Shown: one piece after another, positions 34,902 through 47,600 of the stretch
Layout of the letters: the number at the start of each line of letters is the position of its first letter
How positions within the stretch are numbered: position 1 is the stretch's first letter
NCBI GenBank assembly: GCA_013398295.1
Contig: VZSF01006560.1
Location: forward strand, 434,001-498,000
Reading direction: 5' to 3'
DNA: 64,000 nucleotides
Source of the DNA: Chionis minor
Lineage: Eukaryota; Chordata; Aves; Charadriiformes; Chionididae
Program-made: the position numbers and the translations under genes
Notes under the pieces: generated by a model
What the model was told of the DNA's origin: nothing
The model's database searches: none
What the model saw: only the letters and a program-made list of their open reading frames with translations

Positions 34902-37900
34902 CCCCCTCGTGTTTAGGCTGGAAGAGCCCTGTACCCTCCGGTGACTCCGAAGGGCATTTCCAGGCTCGGGGCAGCAGCAGGTGCAATAAGCTTGGGTGAA
35001 ATCACAGGAGAACTGAGAGATGTTGGCACCCCATGTCCTGCAAAGTACTAGGCCATGTCTTGAGGATAGACCCCATGGGGCAGGTGCCATGGAAGTCGGC
35101 AGCAGGACTGGTGGGTACTGCAGTGCCCAGCTCATCCCTTTGGGTCCCGAGACCGAAGGAGCCATATGAGCTAATTTCCCTCTTCCTAGCAGGGATGTCC
35201 ACAGCACGCTCCAGCCACTGCTGGGACCTCGGGGCAGGCAGGGCACCGGTGCCATCGCTGCAGGGCAGGGTGCTGGTACTGGCTGGCTCAGCACCATAAG
35301 AAGGAGCCTCTTGGTGCCTCAGCACCATAAGAAGGAGCCTCTTGGTGCCTCGGCTGGACCCAGCTTGGAGCACAACCACGTTATCTGGCAGGGGGCAGGC
35401 AGCCAGTGCCTGACACTAGCAGCACGTCCCCAGTGTCCTACCAGCTCCTGCAGCGCACCGGTGTGCGGCTCATACATCTCCTGGTGGTATGTGTGTGGGC
35501 TGTTTCCACCTTGCCCTTCATGCCTGTCAGCCCTGGCCAGTACTGGTAGATGGACATTTGATGGGTAGAGCAGGGACCCAGGAGAGGCAGTGGGGGTCTG
35601 GGACACCCCGCAACAGCCTGCACCCCCTGTGCTGCCTGCAGGCAGGGCAAAGAGCTCCTTCTGGCCAGCACTGACACATAGGGAACACCGGCACTGCCTG
35701 GAGGGAGGGAAAGGGGAGCTGTTGTTTCAGAGTACATGAAATCCAGAGTCCTGATGAGTGGAATGGAGAAAGCCCAACCGGTTTTATAAGCTGTCTATCA
35801 AGTCCTGCCCACCCCAAGTCTCCTTCCAGCGGGCAGATCAGGGCACAGGCAGCAGCAGCAGTTCCTCAGTGCTCCTTGTCCTGCTGTCACCTTTCACCCT
35901 CCGAAGGGCCCAGGCACCCGCAGGCTCCAGAGCGAGACCTGCCTGAGCCGCTGACTCCTGCCGTTGCCTGCACTGGTGCGGGGCTGATTGCATCTGCGCC
36001 CTACTGAGCTGGCAGGAAGGCGGCTCGGGAGGGAAATCCGACCTGATGTGATTTGATTAGGAACGGAAAAATCCGGAGGAGCCATCAGCAGCGAAATGGA
36101 GGTGTGAGCTCTGCCACTGCGGGGCCAGGGCTGGGAGGGCGAGCCTCAGAAACACAGCCCCCGTGCAGCATCCCTCATCCCCCCAGCCTGCCCGCTTTCC
36201 TGTGCCGAGGAGCCCATTGGCTTTTACCCAGGCTGGGAGCATCCCCAGGCAACATCCCCTGCTCTGGCACTGCTGTCCCCTCACAGGTTTCCTGTGGGGG
36301 AGCATTTGCTCAGGGATTTCGATGACATCTGGGTGGACGTAGCAAGCCCCCAGCCTCCCTGCACATAAAGCCGCAGGACCCTGCAGGTTCAAAGGAGGGT
36401 GACCCCACTAGCAGCTCTGCCCCAAACCAGACACCTGGACCCTCCTCTGGGCTGCACAGCAAAAGTCGAGCAGCGTCTAGGGCCTGTCCCCCCACCTGCC
36501 TGTCCCCCACCCCGTCCCTCCCCACATAGTGCAAGCTTGGGTGAGGACATGCCACCTCCGCCCCCCTACCCAGCCTGCAGCCACGGCCGCAGGGCAGCAC
36601 TGCGGGGACAGGCGTGCAGCCACCGTGCTGCTGAAGCGTGTCCCGCGGGGAGCCCGTGGGCGGCCGAGCGTGCTGCCTCCCTGCCAGGCAGGGCGCAGGA
36701 GCCAGCACGCCGGCACTCGCCAGCCGGACCGTCGCGCCTTTGATGCGGGAAGCGGCAGGTGCCCAGAGCAACTGGGATGACGCCGGGCTGCTGCACTGGT
36801 GGGCGCCTCCGCGCTCTGCTGCCCGTGGTGGGCGAGGAGTGGGCAGCATGGCACCGTGGGCTGAGCTCCCCCGTGTGGTGCCAGTCCCTGAGGGCTGCAG
36901 CTGGGAGCTCCCGAATTCCCCTCCGACACCGTGCCAGCGCTGCCATGGGCACTGCTCTCTGCCCTCAGCCCCAACAGCATCCCCTCACAGCGCGCCATCA
37001 GAGCAATCCACGGGGAAACTGAGGCACGGGGCTGTGATACCTCAGGCAGTGGGGCGAGGGGGTGCTGTCTCTGTCCCCAGACCCAGCCGTAGGTCAGGGA
37101 CTGACCGACACAGGTTGGTTCTCCCAAAAACCTCTTCCACGGGGCCTGAGCTTCTAAAAAGCATGCGCGTATCAAACCACTAGAGGTTTGTGTGGGTCGG
37201 CAAAGGGGGACAGGGTCCCCTGAGGGCCCCAGGAGCTGTGCTCCCCCTCCCTGGCCCTGAGCAGAACCAGTTGGGAGGCAAGCGGTGTGCAGCCCACCGT
37301 CCCACCGCCCCGGCACCACCACGCGCAGCGCTGGCACCACCAGCCCTGCCACGACTTGGGCTGTCCCCACGCCAGCCGAGGACACGCACGCTCCACGGCA
37401 GCAGCGAACCCCTTCCGCGAGCCTGCCAGTGCCCCAAAACCAGTGCTCCCAGTGCTCCCAGTGCCCCGCCGCGGCGTGCGGGGCAGCTCTGCCACCTCGC
37501 GGCCACGCTGCCACGGGCGCTGTGCAGCCCACGGCACGGCCCCGCGAGTGGGGAGCCAGGGGGGAGCCCGTCGGCGCGGGTGGCGCAGAGAGACAGTAGA
37601 ATATACTATAATATCAGTCGGTCACAGGAAACAGCGCCGGCGGTGGTGTACAGAGCGCTTCTTGTCACCAGAGCTCCACGCGCCTCTCCAAGGGGTCAGC
37701 AGCATCGGCCCCGCTGTGCTGCGGGGATAAAGCGAGGCCAGGAGCGGTGCTGGGCGGCCAGGAGGGCTGCGGAGGACCCCGGCCACCACGCTCAGCCCGG
37801 CACCTTCCCATCGTCGGTGGTGCGGCGGGGCGCAGGCTGGCGTCGACGTGCTCTTTAGCGGGACGTGAAGGCTGTGCTGCCGAAGGGACCGCAATGGCAC

Positions 37901-38447
37901 ATCAAGGGTGGGCACCCAGGCAGGTGTGACCGCCAGGTGAGGAGCCACATCTCTGGGGTGCTCTGCCTCAGTCTCTGTGCTCAAACCAGCAATTCCCCCG
38001 AGAGCCTCTTCCCAAGAGCCCCAGATGCTCCACGCCAGGCTGAAGACACCCTCTGCAGCGCTGCACCCTTTGCAGCTTGGTCCTGATCTAATTGGGGACA
38101 ATGCTGTCTCATCACCCCTAGGGACGCTTTTGTCACTGACACAGATGTCAGCAAATCCCTGGAAAGCTGCAGCCACCTGCCCTCACTCCCTCACACTCCT
38201 TTCCTTTGTGCAAACACGTATGGGACATGGCACCCTCACTCCTACCCATCAAAACGTGCCTCCCAACTGCCATCCCTCGCACCCACATTCCCCAGGCCAT
38301 ATTCTGCCAGCTGCTTCCCACCACCTCCCCGGCCTAGGGCCACCATGGCCACCCTCCTCCAGCATCTCCCGTGATGAGTCTTCGGGTGCCAAGCGGATGG
38401 TTCTCATCTGATGAAGCCTGTGCCCTTGGGTGCCAGGCTGGCCATGC
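34902..38447 (-). other. Possible ARHGEF37 3' UTR / downstream flank
   Basis: No coding signal of any known family is seen here. Long open frames on both strands (for example 36477-37532) are GC-driven and have no recognisable domain. If the first AATAAA is used, this stretch would be the 3' UTR. It contains one exact 31-bp tandem duplication (listed separately). Confidence 0.3.
35287..35348. repeat. Exact 31-bp tandem duplication
   Basis: Two identical 31-bp units (35287-35317 and 35318-35348) starting CTCAGCACCATAAG. Their identity suggests a recent duplication or an assembly artefact. Confidence 0.9.
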
Positions 38448-38657
38448 TCACACCGGCAAGCTCCAGCCCGCAGGCTCCTGCACAGGGACGGTCACCAGGT
38501 AGCTGGAGGGCACGTAGCCCCTCTGGCCATTCACATCCACCAGGCTCCACTCTTTGCTCCCCTTCTTGTCGTGTGGCTCCAGCACCACCACAGGCTGCCC
38601 TGCCTGGAGGCTCACCTCCTGTGGACTCCTGGCTGCGAAGGAGAAGCCAGCGACCAC
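38448..38657 (-). CDS. ARHGEF37: ARHGEF37 exon 13, second SH3 domain and stop
   Basis: The acceptor is GCCTTTCGCAG. Residues 618-686 form a full SH3: VAGFSFAAR in place of [21 protein letters not shown] with Trp654, and GYVPSSYL with the ligand-pocket Pro and Tyr (Pro667, Tyr670). The protein ends at TGA 38450-38448. This domain is expected to bind proline-rich partners. Confidence 0.94.
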   Translation of the reverse strand: MVAGFSFAARSPQEVSLQAGQPVVVLEPHDKKGSKEWSLVDVNGQRGYVPSSYLVTVPVQEPAGWSLPV

Positions 38658-41600
38658 CTGCGAAAGGCAGGGGAAGGAGGGAGAAAGTTCTTGCTGGACA
38701 CAGGAGTCAAAAGGGGAAAGGACATACATGGCAGGGCAGGACCTAGAGGGGACATGCAGGTTGATTCCAAGAGGGCAGTGCAGTACTGCCATCGATGGAG
38801 GGACACTGGGGACCCCACCAAGCACAGTTCTTGTGCTTTGTCCACCCCAGGTCGCAGCAAGGACCCTTGCGGGGCACTTGGCCAGGGGCTGTGACACCCC
38901 CCTTCTAGACACGTGGCTGCGCATGTATGACCACATGTGTGCTGGAAAAGCAGGTCCACCTTCCCACCCACACATTGCACACACAAGGAGTAGCATGGAG
39001 CTGGTGAGGTTGCTAGGAATGTCCCAGGGGGTGTCCCCCACTCTCACCTGGAAAGCTGGGGTGAAGGTGGCCACCTGGGGCCTGGGAGCTTCAGGTGATG
39101 CATATGAATGTCGCCTTCTCTCTGTGCCACTCTCCAGGGCTGGCATCTGCATCCCAGGCTGCTGGCTCTGTACTGGGCAATAGGGCTGGAGTTTTCCAGC
39201 AGGCACAAACCCTCGGGGACCTGGAGGACACGCATACACACAGGTCACGGGGCCCTGCTGCCTGGCACATGTAGGACTGGTTGGAGGAGAGAGGAATGAC
39301 AGCTTGGCTGTTGCCTGGCATGGCACAGCAGCCCTGTTCCAACTGGTCCATCACTAGGGGATATCCAGCAGCAAAACCCCCCAAAAAGGGATTTCAAGAT
39401 GTTTCTGTGTGCATGGGACTCTCCCAGCCATGATGAGCCACGAGTGCTCCCTCATGGGGACACCTGGACTTTGCAGCTGATGGCTACGGGTGCAGCTCAC
39501 AAAGCAGAGGTGGGTTTGGGCTGAGCAAAGCCTGGAAGGGAGAACCCAGGAGGCAATGGCCCGCTGTTTCATCCAAGATGAGGAAGTGGTTCAGGTTTGG
39601 TTTCTGACCCTGGTGCCGAGGCGGGGAGAGGCTTCCCGTAGCGCTCACAGTACCTCCAGCATCCACCAGCCATCTGCTCTTGTTCCCTTTAGTGTCCGCA
39701 CTTTGCAGCAGAGCTACAATTTGTCCCCTTTGCAAGGTCAGGTCCAAGTCTTTGCTGCCACTGATGTTGCTCATCACTTGGTAAAGTTTGTCTGGGCCGT
39801 GCTTGCTCACAAGGGAAAGGACCTTCCGCTCCTCAGCAGGGTTCAGAGGCTGATGGGGAGCAAGAGACACAGGAGCACTTGATGAGACAGGCAGGAGACT
39901 GAGGCCCTCCACGTGCATATGCTCTACTGTCTGCAGGATCGCATCCCAGTGAGAAGTTACAGGAGAAACTCCTTCACCCTATCTGCTCTGCCTTTTGGTT
40001 TGCAAACGAGTGTCCAGAACCAGAAGAGCTGAAACTGTTTTGTCCCTGGTTATTCCCAGCCAGCTGCTGTCAGGGGCTTGGGGGAAATACTGTGGCTGTG
40101 GCAACCCCCCATGCCACTTTCTGAGCCAACTTGCCTCCTGAGGAGATGTTCTGCGCTGGGAAGCCCCAGTCCCACCTCTTTATTCAGCTGGACTGAGAGA
40201 CCCCCTTCCTAGCTCCTACCTGTGTCACAGGGCTTGGTGTGACCGTCTCAAAGGTCTGGCAGAAGGTACACAGCTGAGCACCAGACTGGTCCAAGGTGTC
40301 TTCCACCATCTTCCAGAAACTGGGCAGAGGCATGCGGCCATGGGGCATCTGTGAAGACAGATCCTGAGATGAGAGAGGGCCGCGGGGAGGGGGAGAGCTG
40401 TGGGTAGGGTGAAAAGAAAAGGAGCAGGAAGAAAAGAGGTAAGAAAGCAAAGAGAACAGTAGCCAAGACCGCAGCAGTCCCTGTGTCCTGCTGTCCTGCC
40501 CCAAGCCCACAGTTCATCCCAGCTGGCTAAAAAGGGAGACAGGTGGGTGTAGTTCCGGGGTAGGTGTCTGCAGTCTATGCACCCCAGACTGAGCAAGGGG
40601 AATCCGCCTTCCTGACTAGGTACGCAGGAGCAGCGCCTGAGAGGGTGCCTCCATGGGGCTGCATCTTCTTCTCATCTTGGTCACGGGTCTGCCCCAGGGC
40701 TCTGGACTGGCCTGACCCACCATGTTTGCTAACGTCAGGCTCAGAGTGCTTGTGCAGTGAGGAGATACCTCCCAGGGGACGGAGGTTCGAGGGATGCTCT
40801 TTCCTCAGGCCAGGATCTGTCCTTCTCCTCCTTGCCTTCCCAGCACAGAGCTCTGGGGAACTCAGAGTTAACACTGATCTCTCAGCAGCACATCAATAAA
40901 TTACCAGTGGTGTCCTCAAAGAGAGAGCAGGACGGTTCCTGGCAGTGAAGAAGAGAAAATTTGGCTTTCCCCAGCCGAAGGGGAAGAAAGATCACTTACA
41001 AATGCCAGACAGGGAGCTGCGTGTCTGCAAGGGCAGGCTTGTGCTACAGCAAACCTTCAGTGCCTTGACATCCAAGTGATGTCCCAGGGCTGAAGAAGGC
41101 AGGTCTGGCTCCGCATGTGTGCAGCTTTGGGCACACACGCCAAGGGGTCACTCTCACCTGCTCTAGCTCCTTTTCTGCCTGGTGCAGGACCTGGGCAGCC
41201 AAGTCCCGTTGCAGGGCACTGAAGGAGCACAGTATCTGCCCCAGGATCTGCAGAGCCCCCTGGTTGAACCGTGGGAGCTCAGCCACGAGCAGGGCGTTGA
41301 TGGCAAGGTAGGTGTTCATGGCTGCCTCCTCATCGTATGTCACGCTGCCCATCTCGCTCTTTCGCTCCTGGATCTCCTCATAGTCCAGCAGCTTGTCCAG
41401 GCGCTTCTTGACCAGCTGTTGTGGCCCCACCAGCATGTCTGAGAGGCTGCAGAGGGGCTGGCAGACCAGCCTGTCCAGCCGTTGCTTCTGCGGGTGAGAG
41501 AACCCAAATCTACATGTGAGCCCCCCACCCAGGCCCCGCTGTCTGCATGGGGCACCCTCTTATGCAGGAGAAAAGGCTCGGGGGGACCTGTTCAAGGGCT

Positions 41601-44600
41601 GTGTGGAGTGGGGAGCACCCGAGGCATCCTTCCCTGAAGGCACACAGGATGCCAACCAAAGCGAACCCTTGGTAGAGAGCAGTCATGCATCCCACGATTC
41701 AAAACTTGTGCTCCATGAAAATGCCTGGGTAGGACCCTCACATGCAAGGTCCCGTGGGCCAAGGGGGGCACTGCAGTGACTGTCCCATGCAGGTCACAGT
41801 GTCCCGGTTTGATGGAGACCCTCAGCCCAGGGTCTGTGTGATTATCCCATGTAGCTACTCTCCCTCCCTGTGCCAGTGCTCTCTGGGGATGCTGGCATCC
41901 AGGTGCGGGATTCAGGCTGTCCTGCCGCACTCTTCCCTGCTTGGAAAACCTCCCTGACTGTGTTCACTGTGGCAGCCACCACCCGAGAGGGAGTCCTGGA
42001 GAACCAAGCAGGGGAGGTTGAAGGAGACAGATGGGGGGCTCTTGGGCTCCCAAAGGTGAGTACGGATGCCCACAAGCCATGGGTAGGTTGGACTGAGGTT
42101 TGGTGCCAAACACTTCGTGTGAGTCAAATAAACAGTGCTCCTGGTTTCCCACCGTCCCGTGCTCTGTTGCAGCCCTGCCTGCATGGTTGGCCGTGAACAC
42201 ATCAGGGCCCTGAAGGCACAAATCATCTTTAATGCCCCAGACCAGCCACACCTGGGGCCTCCACCCACACGCTGCCCACAGCCCATTTAAGGGCTTTCAG
42301 CTGCTGCCTGAGTATTGCTGAGGATATGCTGGTTTCTGTCTCCTGGGTGGACCTTAGACATCTGCTGTTGGCAGCTCAGCTCCTGGATGAACCCATCAGA
42401 TAGGCATTGTGGCTTGTCTCCAGCCTTGGATGGACTTTAGCACTGTGTCTCTGGCCCTGCCTCCTCTTCTTTCCTGGATGGACCTTGGAGCTAGTTCCTC
42501 ATTTCATGTGTCTGGGACTGCTGATGGATCCTGTTACTTGCCTCTGGCCCTGCCAGCGGTGTTCAGGCCCCAGGGGACTGTGCCTGCTGGTGAGGACACT
42601 GCCTGCTCTGAGGTCCCCCTCTGAGCTTGGCTGTGCTGCTTTGGGGGAGCAGCCAGCCCCCACTGTGACCTGGCAGAAGGTGTGAGCCGTGCTCTGCTGA
42701 GGGAGAACTACAGGGAAGGAGCACTCACAAACTCCGGGAAAATATTGCAATGGAGGCACTCTGCAAGGCGGCGATACTGCTGGGCAGGACCCTCCTCGAT
42801 TTGCAGCTCACGCTTGTATGGGGTGGACAACAGGAGCGCCTGAAAGAGAGAAAGCTGTCAAACCTGACCTGCAGAAGCTGCCTAATGCTGACTAACCTAT
42901 CCTTGTGTTCCCAAAGACATGCCAACGTCCCAGCCTTGGGCGCTCAGCGCTAGCAGCCCAGCGGGACTGATGCTCTGGGCTACTCTTCTGCAAGCCGCAG
43001 AGATCACTTAGGTGTTAGCAAACCTCTCCCCTCAAGCAGGGGTCATGCACTGGCTTGCAAAAGCTCTCCTACCCCAGCAAGGTGGCCAAGGCTGCCCTGT
43101 GGCCCCAGGCAGCCTGCCCCAGCTTGATGTTGCCTGGTGCTTTGTCGCTCGGGTTTGGTGCTCCAGTAACTCCACGGAGTTTCTTGTGTTTGTGTACAAA
43201 ATCTTCCCCCTGCCTCTGCATGGAGGGTGAGTGGTGAGAAAGGAAAGCAGTTGGGGGTAATTTGGGTGGAGACCCTCATCTGCTTTGAGAGGCTTCGCTC
43301 TGATGTTAACTCTGTGGGCAGGAGCCTCCTTCCTGCTGCGGGGCAGATCTTGACCCACAATCTTGAGACCTAGAGAAGGGAGCCCAGAGCCCCAGCCTGT
43401 ATGCTGGTGCCAAAGGAAGCCTGGCCTCCTGCTCCTCCTGGGCTTGGCTTTGCTACTCTCTGGAGCACTGTTCCTGCAGTTGGTCCTGGAGCTGCACAAA
43501 CAGTTTCTGTTTGATTATCATCAGCCATGGCTGTTAGGGGCCTCTCTGAATGCCCTGATCTCTGTCCTAAATCCTGTCTCTTTGCCTGTGGTCATGTTTA
43601 GGAGACCCTTCTTTTATGGTCTTCCTTGCCACAGGAGGGACTGGAGATAGAAATATAGAAGGGGAAAGCAAATGACCCTTTGAGCAGAAGGCAGCAGCTC
43701 TGAGACCTGTGTGCTTTTCCTCAACCCTACAGGGGTCTTGCACAAGCAGAAGCAGCTGTGACGATCTTGCATACACCAAGATTTGCCTCTCTTTGTGGTG
43801 GGTGCATTGGTACAGTCAGATGCACAAGAACGGAACAGCCAGCCAGCATAGAGGCCAGGCTGTCTCTGCCCTACGGGAACACGTCTTCATCGGCTCCTCG
43901 GGATGTTTCTGAGAAGCTTCCAGAGGGAGAGAGATGGAGCATGTATGCAGCCCCACCTTCCTCCACCAGCAGCTCCTCTGGAGCTGCATCCAAGCCCCAG
44001 CATGACACCTAACCACAACTTCTTATCCAGGCTGCCCAGCCTCCTGCAGACACTTGATGTCCTGGCTGAAGCCAAGAAGCCGGCTTACAGAGACGCAGCT
44101 TGCTGAGGGGCAGTGCCCGGCAGGTCCCAGGAGCACTCGATGTCCCAAGGAATGGTCATAGCCTGTCTCCCTAGCTGATGCCACATCTCACTGTCATACT
44201 GATTGCTGTCCCCATGTTTTTTATTCTAATCCTATTTTACCCACTGTTCAGGCTACAGGGAGTCTTTCTGTCCTCTTTTCTTCCTTTCCAATCCTATATG
44301 GGGAGCCCTTGTCAACATTTTCATGACAAGGTCTTTCCAGCTCTTGAATTGCTGCTTTCTGAACCCTCTGCCATTTCCTGAGACTACCCTGATAATACAG
44401 TGTCTGGGAATTCCAAGTTTTGCCATGGCTTATATTTTCATTTCCCTCAGATGTCCCAAGGGATTTCCACGAGAAAATCATAGCAGCTACTCAGCTGGGG
44501 TCACCTCAAAAGGGAAGTTTGTTGTTTCCCTGATTTGGGAACACTTCTGCCTTATACCTGTTATGCAAGAATTCCCAGGCTGAACAGCACTTAGCCTTCT

Positions 44601-47600
44601 TGGCTATTTAATGCCTTGAAATAATGATCAGTTTAAGGTCTGGTTATTCTGAACTGACACCCAGCTCAGGCTGTGTCAATGAAGCCTTGACTTTCTTTTA
44701 AGCTCTGCTGTACCAGAGTGATCTTTGGATGTTGTGCAAGCTCCTGGCACAACATCTTGAGCTGAGAGATGCAAGTTACTGAAATTCTCAACCGACATTG
44801 GTTTGCATAGTTGAAAGTATTCCTAAGAAACAGGTCCTGATGCCTGGGTGGAGCCAACCCCCTGCAAGTGGTCAGCGTTTTACCTCTAAATGGCCCAGGT
44901 AGGACGCCACATTCTCCTTCAGCATGGCCACGCTGGATACCACGCACTGGAACTTTTCCTCCAGGTCGTCGTACTCCTTGTCCTCTGTCTGCAAGGCAAG
45001 GGGCAGCTTATCCCTGGCATGGGCAGCCCAGGCAATGCCTCAGGAAGGGCTGGTGCCCCTCACCGGGTGCCAACATGAAAAGCGTCCAGGAACCTGCCTG
45101 AAGCTCACAGTGCTGGGGACAGGCACGGGAGACCCTGAGAGGCTCCAGGAATCTGAAAAGCGCCAAGATCCAGATTCTACTTGGGATGCATGCAGAACCA
45201 GGGCTTTCGGGGTGGTTGTGCTGCTGGGGAACAATGGGGTGTCTCTCCTTTCGCTGCGACGCTTGAGGACGCTGTGGGTCTTTTGGGGGGGGTCAAAGCA
45301 CCCTCCTGCAGCACTCTGAGGCAGGGAGCGAGGTGTGTACCTGCATCCCTCCTACTTGCTGGTCCTTGGGATGTGGGACCAGGAGCCACCCTTAGGCTGC
45401 TTGAAAACGGGGCTGTGGCTCATGTGACAGCACAGGCCACTGGGTGTCAGCATTGGCCATGCCACCTCGGCTCTGCTCTGCCGGCTGCTTAGGGGGTCTC
45501 AGGAGGTGGCAGAAAGCCCCCAAAAGGGCCCGAGGAGAGGCAGTGGGTCCGTGGGTGCAGGCAGTGGGGTGTGGGCTGCCCACCTTGGCCACGATGCCGG
45601 CCTCGTGCATGAAGAGCCGGCTCAGCCGTGTGGTCTTCTTGGCGATGGAGTGGGTGTTGAGGCGCGCCAAGCGGTCCCGCAGCGTCAGGTGCTCGGCCTT
45701 GTTGTATTTGGTTGCTGCCTCGGGTGGGGGGGACACAAGGCAGGAGGGGGAAAAAAGATCAGAAGAGGAAACTTCAGGGCAGCATCCACAGCAACCTTAG
45801 CGGGCACGGAGGGTGAGCAGGGCTGACAAGTCGTGATCAACACGATAAGCACAACCCACATCAGAGAAGGGCAGCCCCAGGGAAAGTACTATGAAAACCA
45901 AAAAGAGCAAGCTCCTGTTTGTGGGGAGCTTGATTTCTCCTGTCCCAAGGGCAGCACTGTTCCTCCCCATTCCCCAGCTCCAGGAATGCAGACAGACTGG
46001 TTTTGTGCCCAGCACATCCCCCCCTCCCCATGCCACCCTGCTCCGGCAGCCTTCAGGTCTTGCCCAGATGGCATTTGCAGGACCAGAGCAGTGCCAGGAG
46101 CTGCCTGTATGAGTCTGCGGCTCTGCCAGGTGGGACGGGTGGAGGGCAGGAGAGCTTTGAACAGATTTAAGTAGGAATTAGTTCAACACCAAGGGGAAAT
46201 GGCTGGGGATGGGCTTGGGCTTCCCAGAACCCGTGCCCCCTGCCTGCACTGTGGCCCCTGCCCGCTCACCTACTTCTCTGCGCCGCTTGTACTCGTTGAT
46301 GTTGGCGTTGACCTGGGCCATGGCACGGACGGCTGCCTGCAGGGACGGGTAGGCGCTGGCGCTGGCGGGGGTGTTCTCCAGGATCTTCCCTAGCAGCAGA
46401 GGGTATTTGGTGACCCTCTGCACCGGCATCACCAGGAAGAAGCTGAGGTCCGACGCACCCGTGTGAGGCCTGATGGAAAGGAGAATTGCTCAAGGTCGGT
46501 GTGGAGGGCTGCCCTGCTGCTCCCCCCAGCTTCGCTGTGAGCGTTTTGGGGAGAAAGCAGCCCCATTCCAGCTGCAGGGGAGCTTTTGCTGCCTCGGACA
46601 CGCAGGCAAGCTGTACCCAGTACCCATGGGGGGTTTCTGGCTGTGAATCTCTGCTCCCTACCAGCTGCGCGGTCACCTCCCTGCCGGGAGCACTGGCAGG
46701 GGGACGCCATCCCCACCAGCCCTGAAAGCAGTGCCAGCCCCGGCCGGGCGCCCTGCCTCCCTGAACAGTGCTGTGCTTGTCTAGCTAGCAGGCACGGGAT
46801 CGGCGCTTGCTCCGAGGGCAATGGAGAGGGACGGTGTGGGCAAAGTGCAGGCAGGACTCCCCTTCTACCTGCACTCAAGGCATCACTCATTTGGGGGTCA
46901 CACAGCCTGTGCCCTGAAACACAGCGCAGCAAATCCCAGCAGCTGCTCCACTGCCACTCCTGCTTCTCCTGGCTCCAACAGTATTTGTGACCCCCTACTA
47001 GTTCAGGAGGGGTTCAGTAGGTCCCTGAGGGCCACCCCATCTCTCTGGTCAAACTGGGGAATGTGTGCCCTCTGTGTGCACATCCTCTTGGGCTGCAGAG
47101 CTGGCGGAAGCTGTGGGTGCCACCCCATCCCTTGTTTTGGGGTCCACTATAAAAGACCACCAGCTTGTAGTGCCCCTTTGGCAAGTGGCCCCAAGGATGC
47201 AGGACAGGCTGCTAGAGACTACACCCGGCAATGCCACAAAGGTGATGGCTGTGATATTACACTCAGCCTGGTGGCACGTACCCATGCAGGCATCTTGTCC
47301 ATAGAGGATAAGGGCAAGGCCAGTAGGTAAAACAGGGAGGTGGTGGCCTCAGTAGCAGGTACCTACACTGTTGCATTCAAGGTCTCCAGAATCTCCTCCT
47401 GCAGCCTGGGGTCCTTGCGGTAGCTCTCCACCAGCAGGAGGGCATGCTCATAGCTGGCACAGTAGATCTTATAGACGGTTTCCATCTCCTCCTTGAACTC
47501 CTGGAACAGGGCACCTGGGGAAGGAAGGCGAGGCTGGAAAGGATGGTCCTTTCCTATGGCCTCAGAGAAAGGTGGGGGTTTCCCCCCAGCCTGCTGGAAG

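Noticed and set aside
43032..43499. Possible extra ARHGEF37 exon in intron 7
   Set aside because: Exons 7 and 8 join in phase with the expected family sequence and the candidate has no BAR-like helix.
47361..47370. Exon 4 donor at GTGTAG|GTACCT
   Set aside because: It would place an in-frame TAG before the junction. ACAGT|GTAGGT completes a Val codon and restores the frame.
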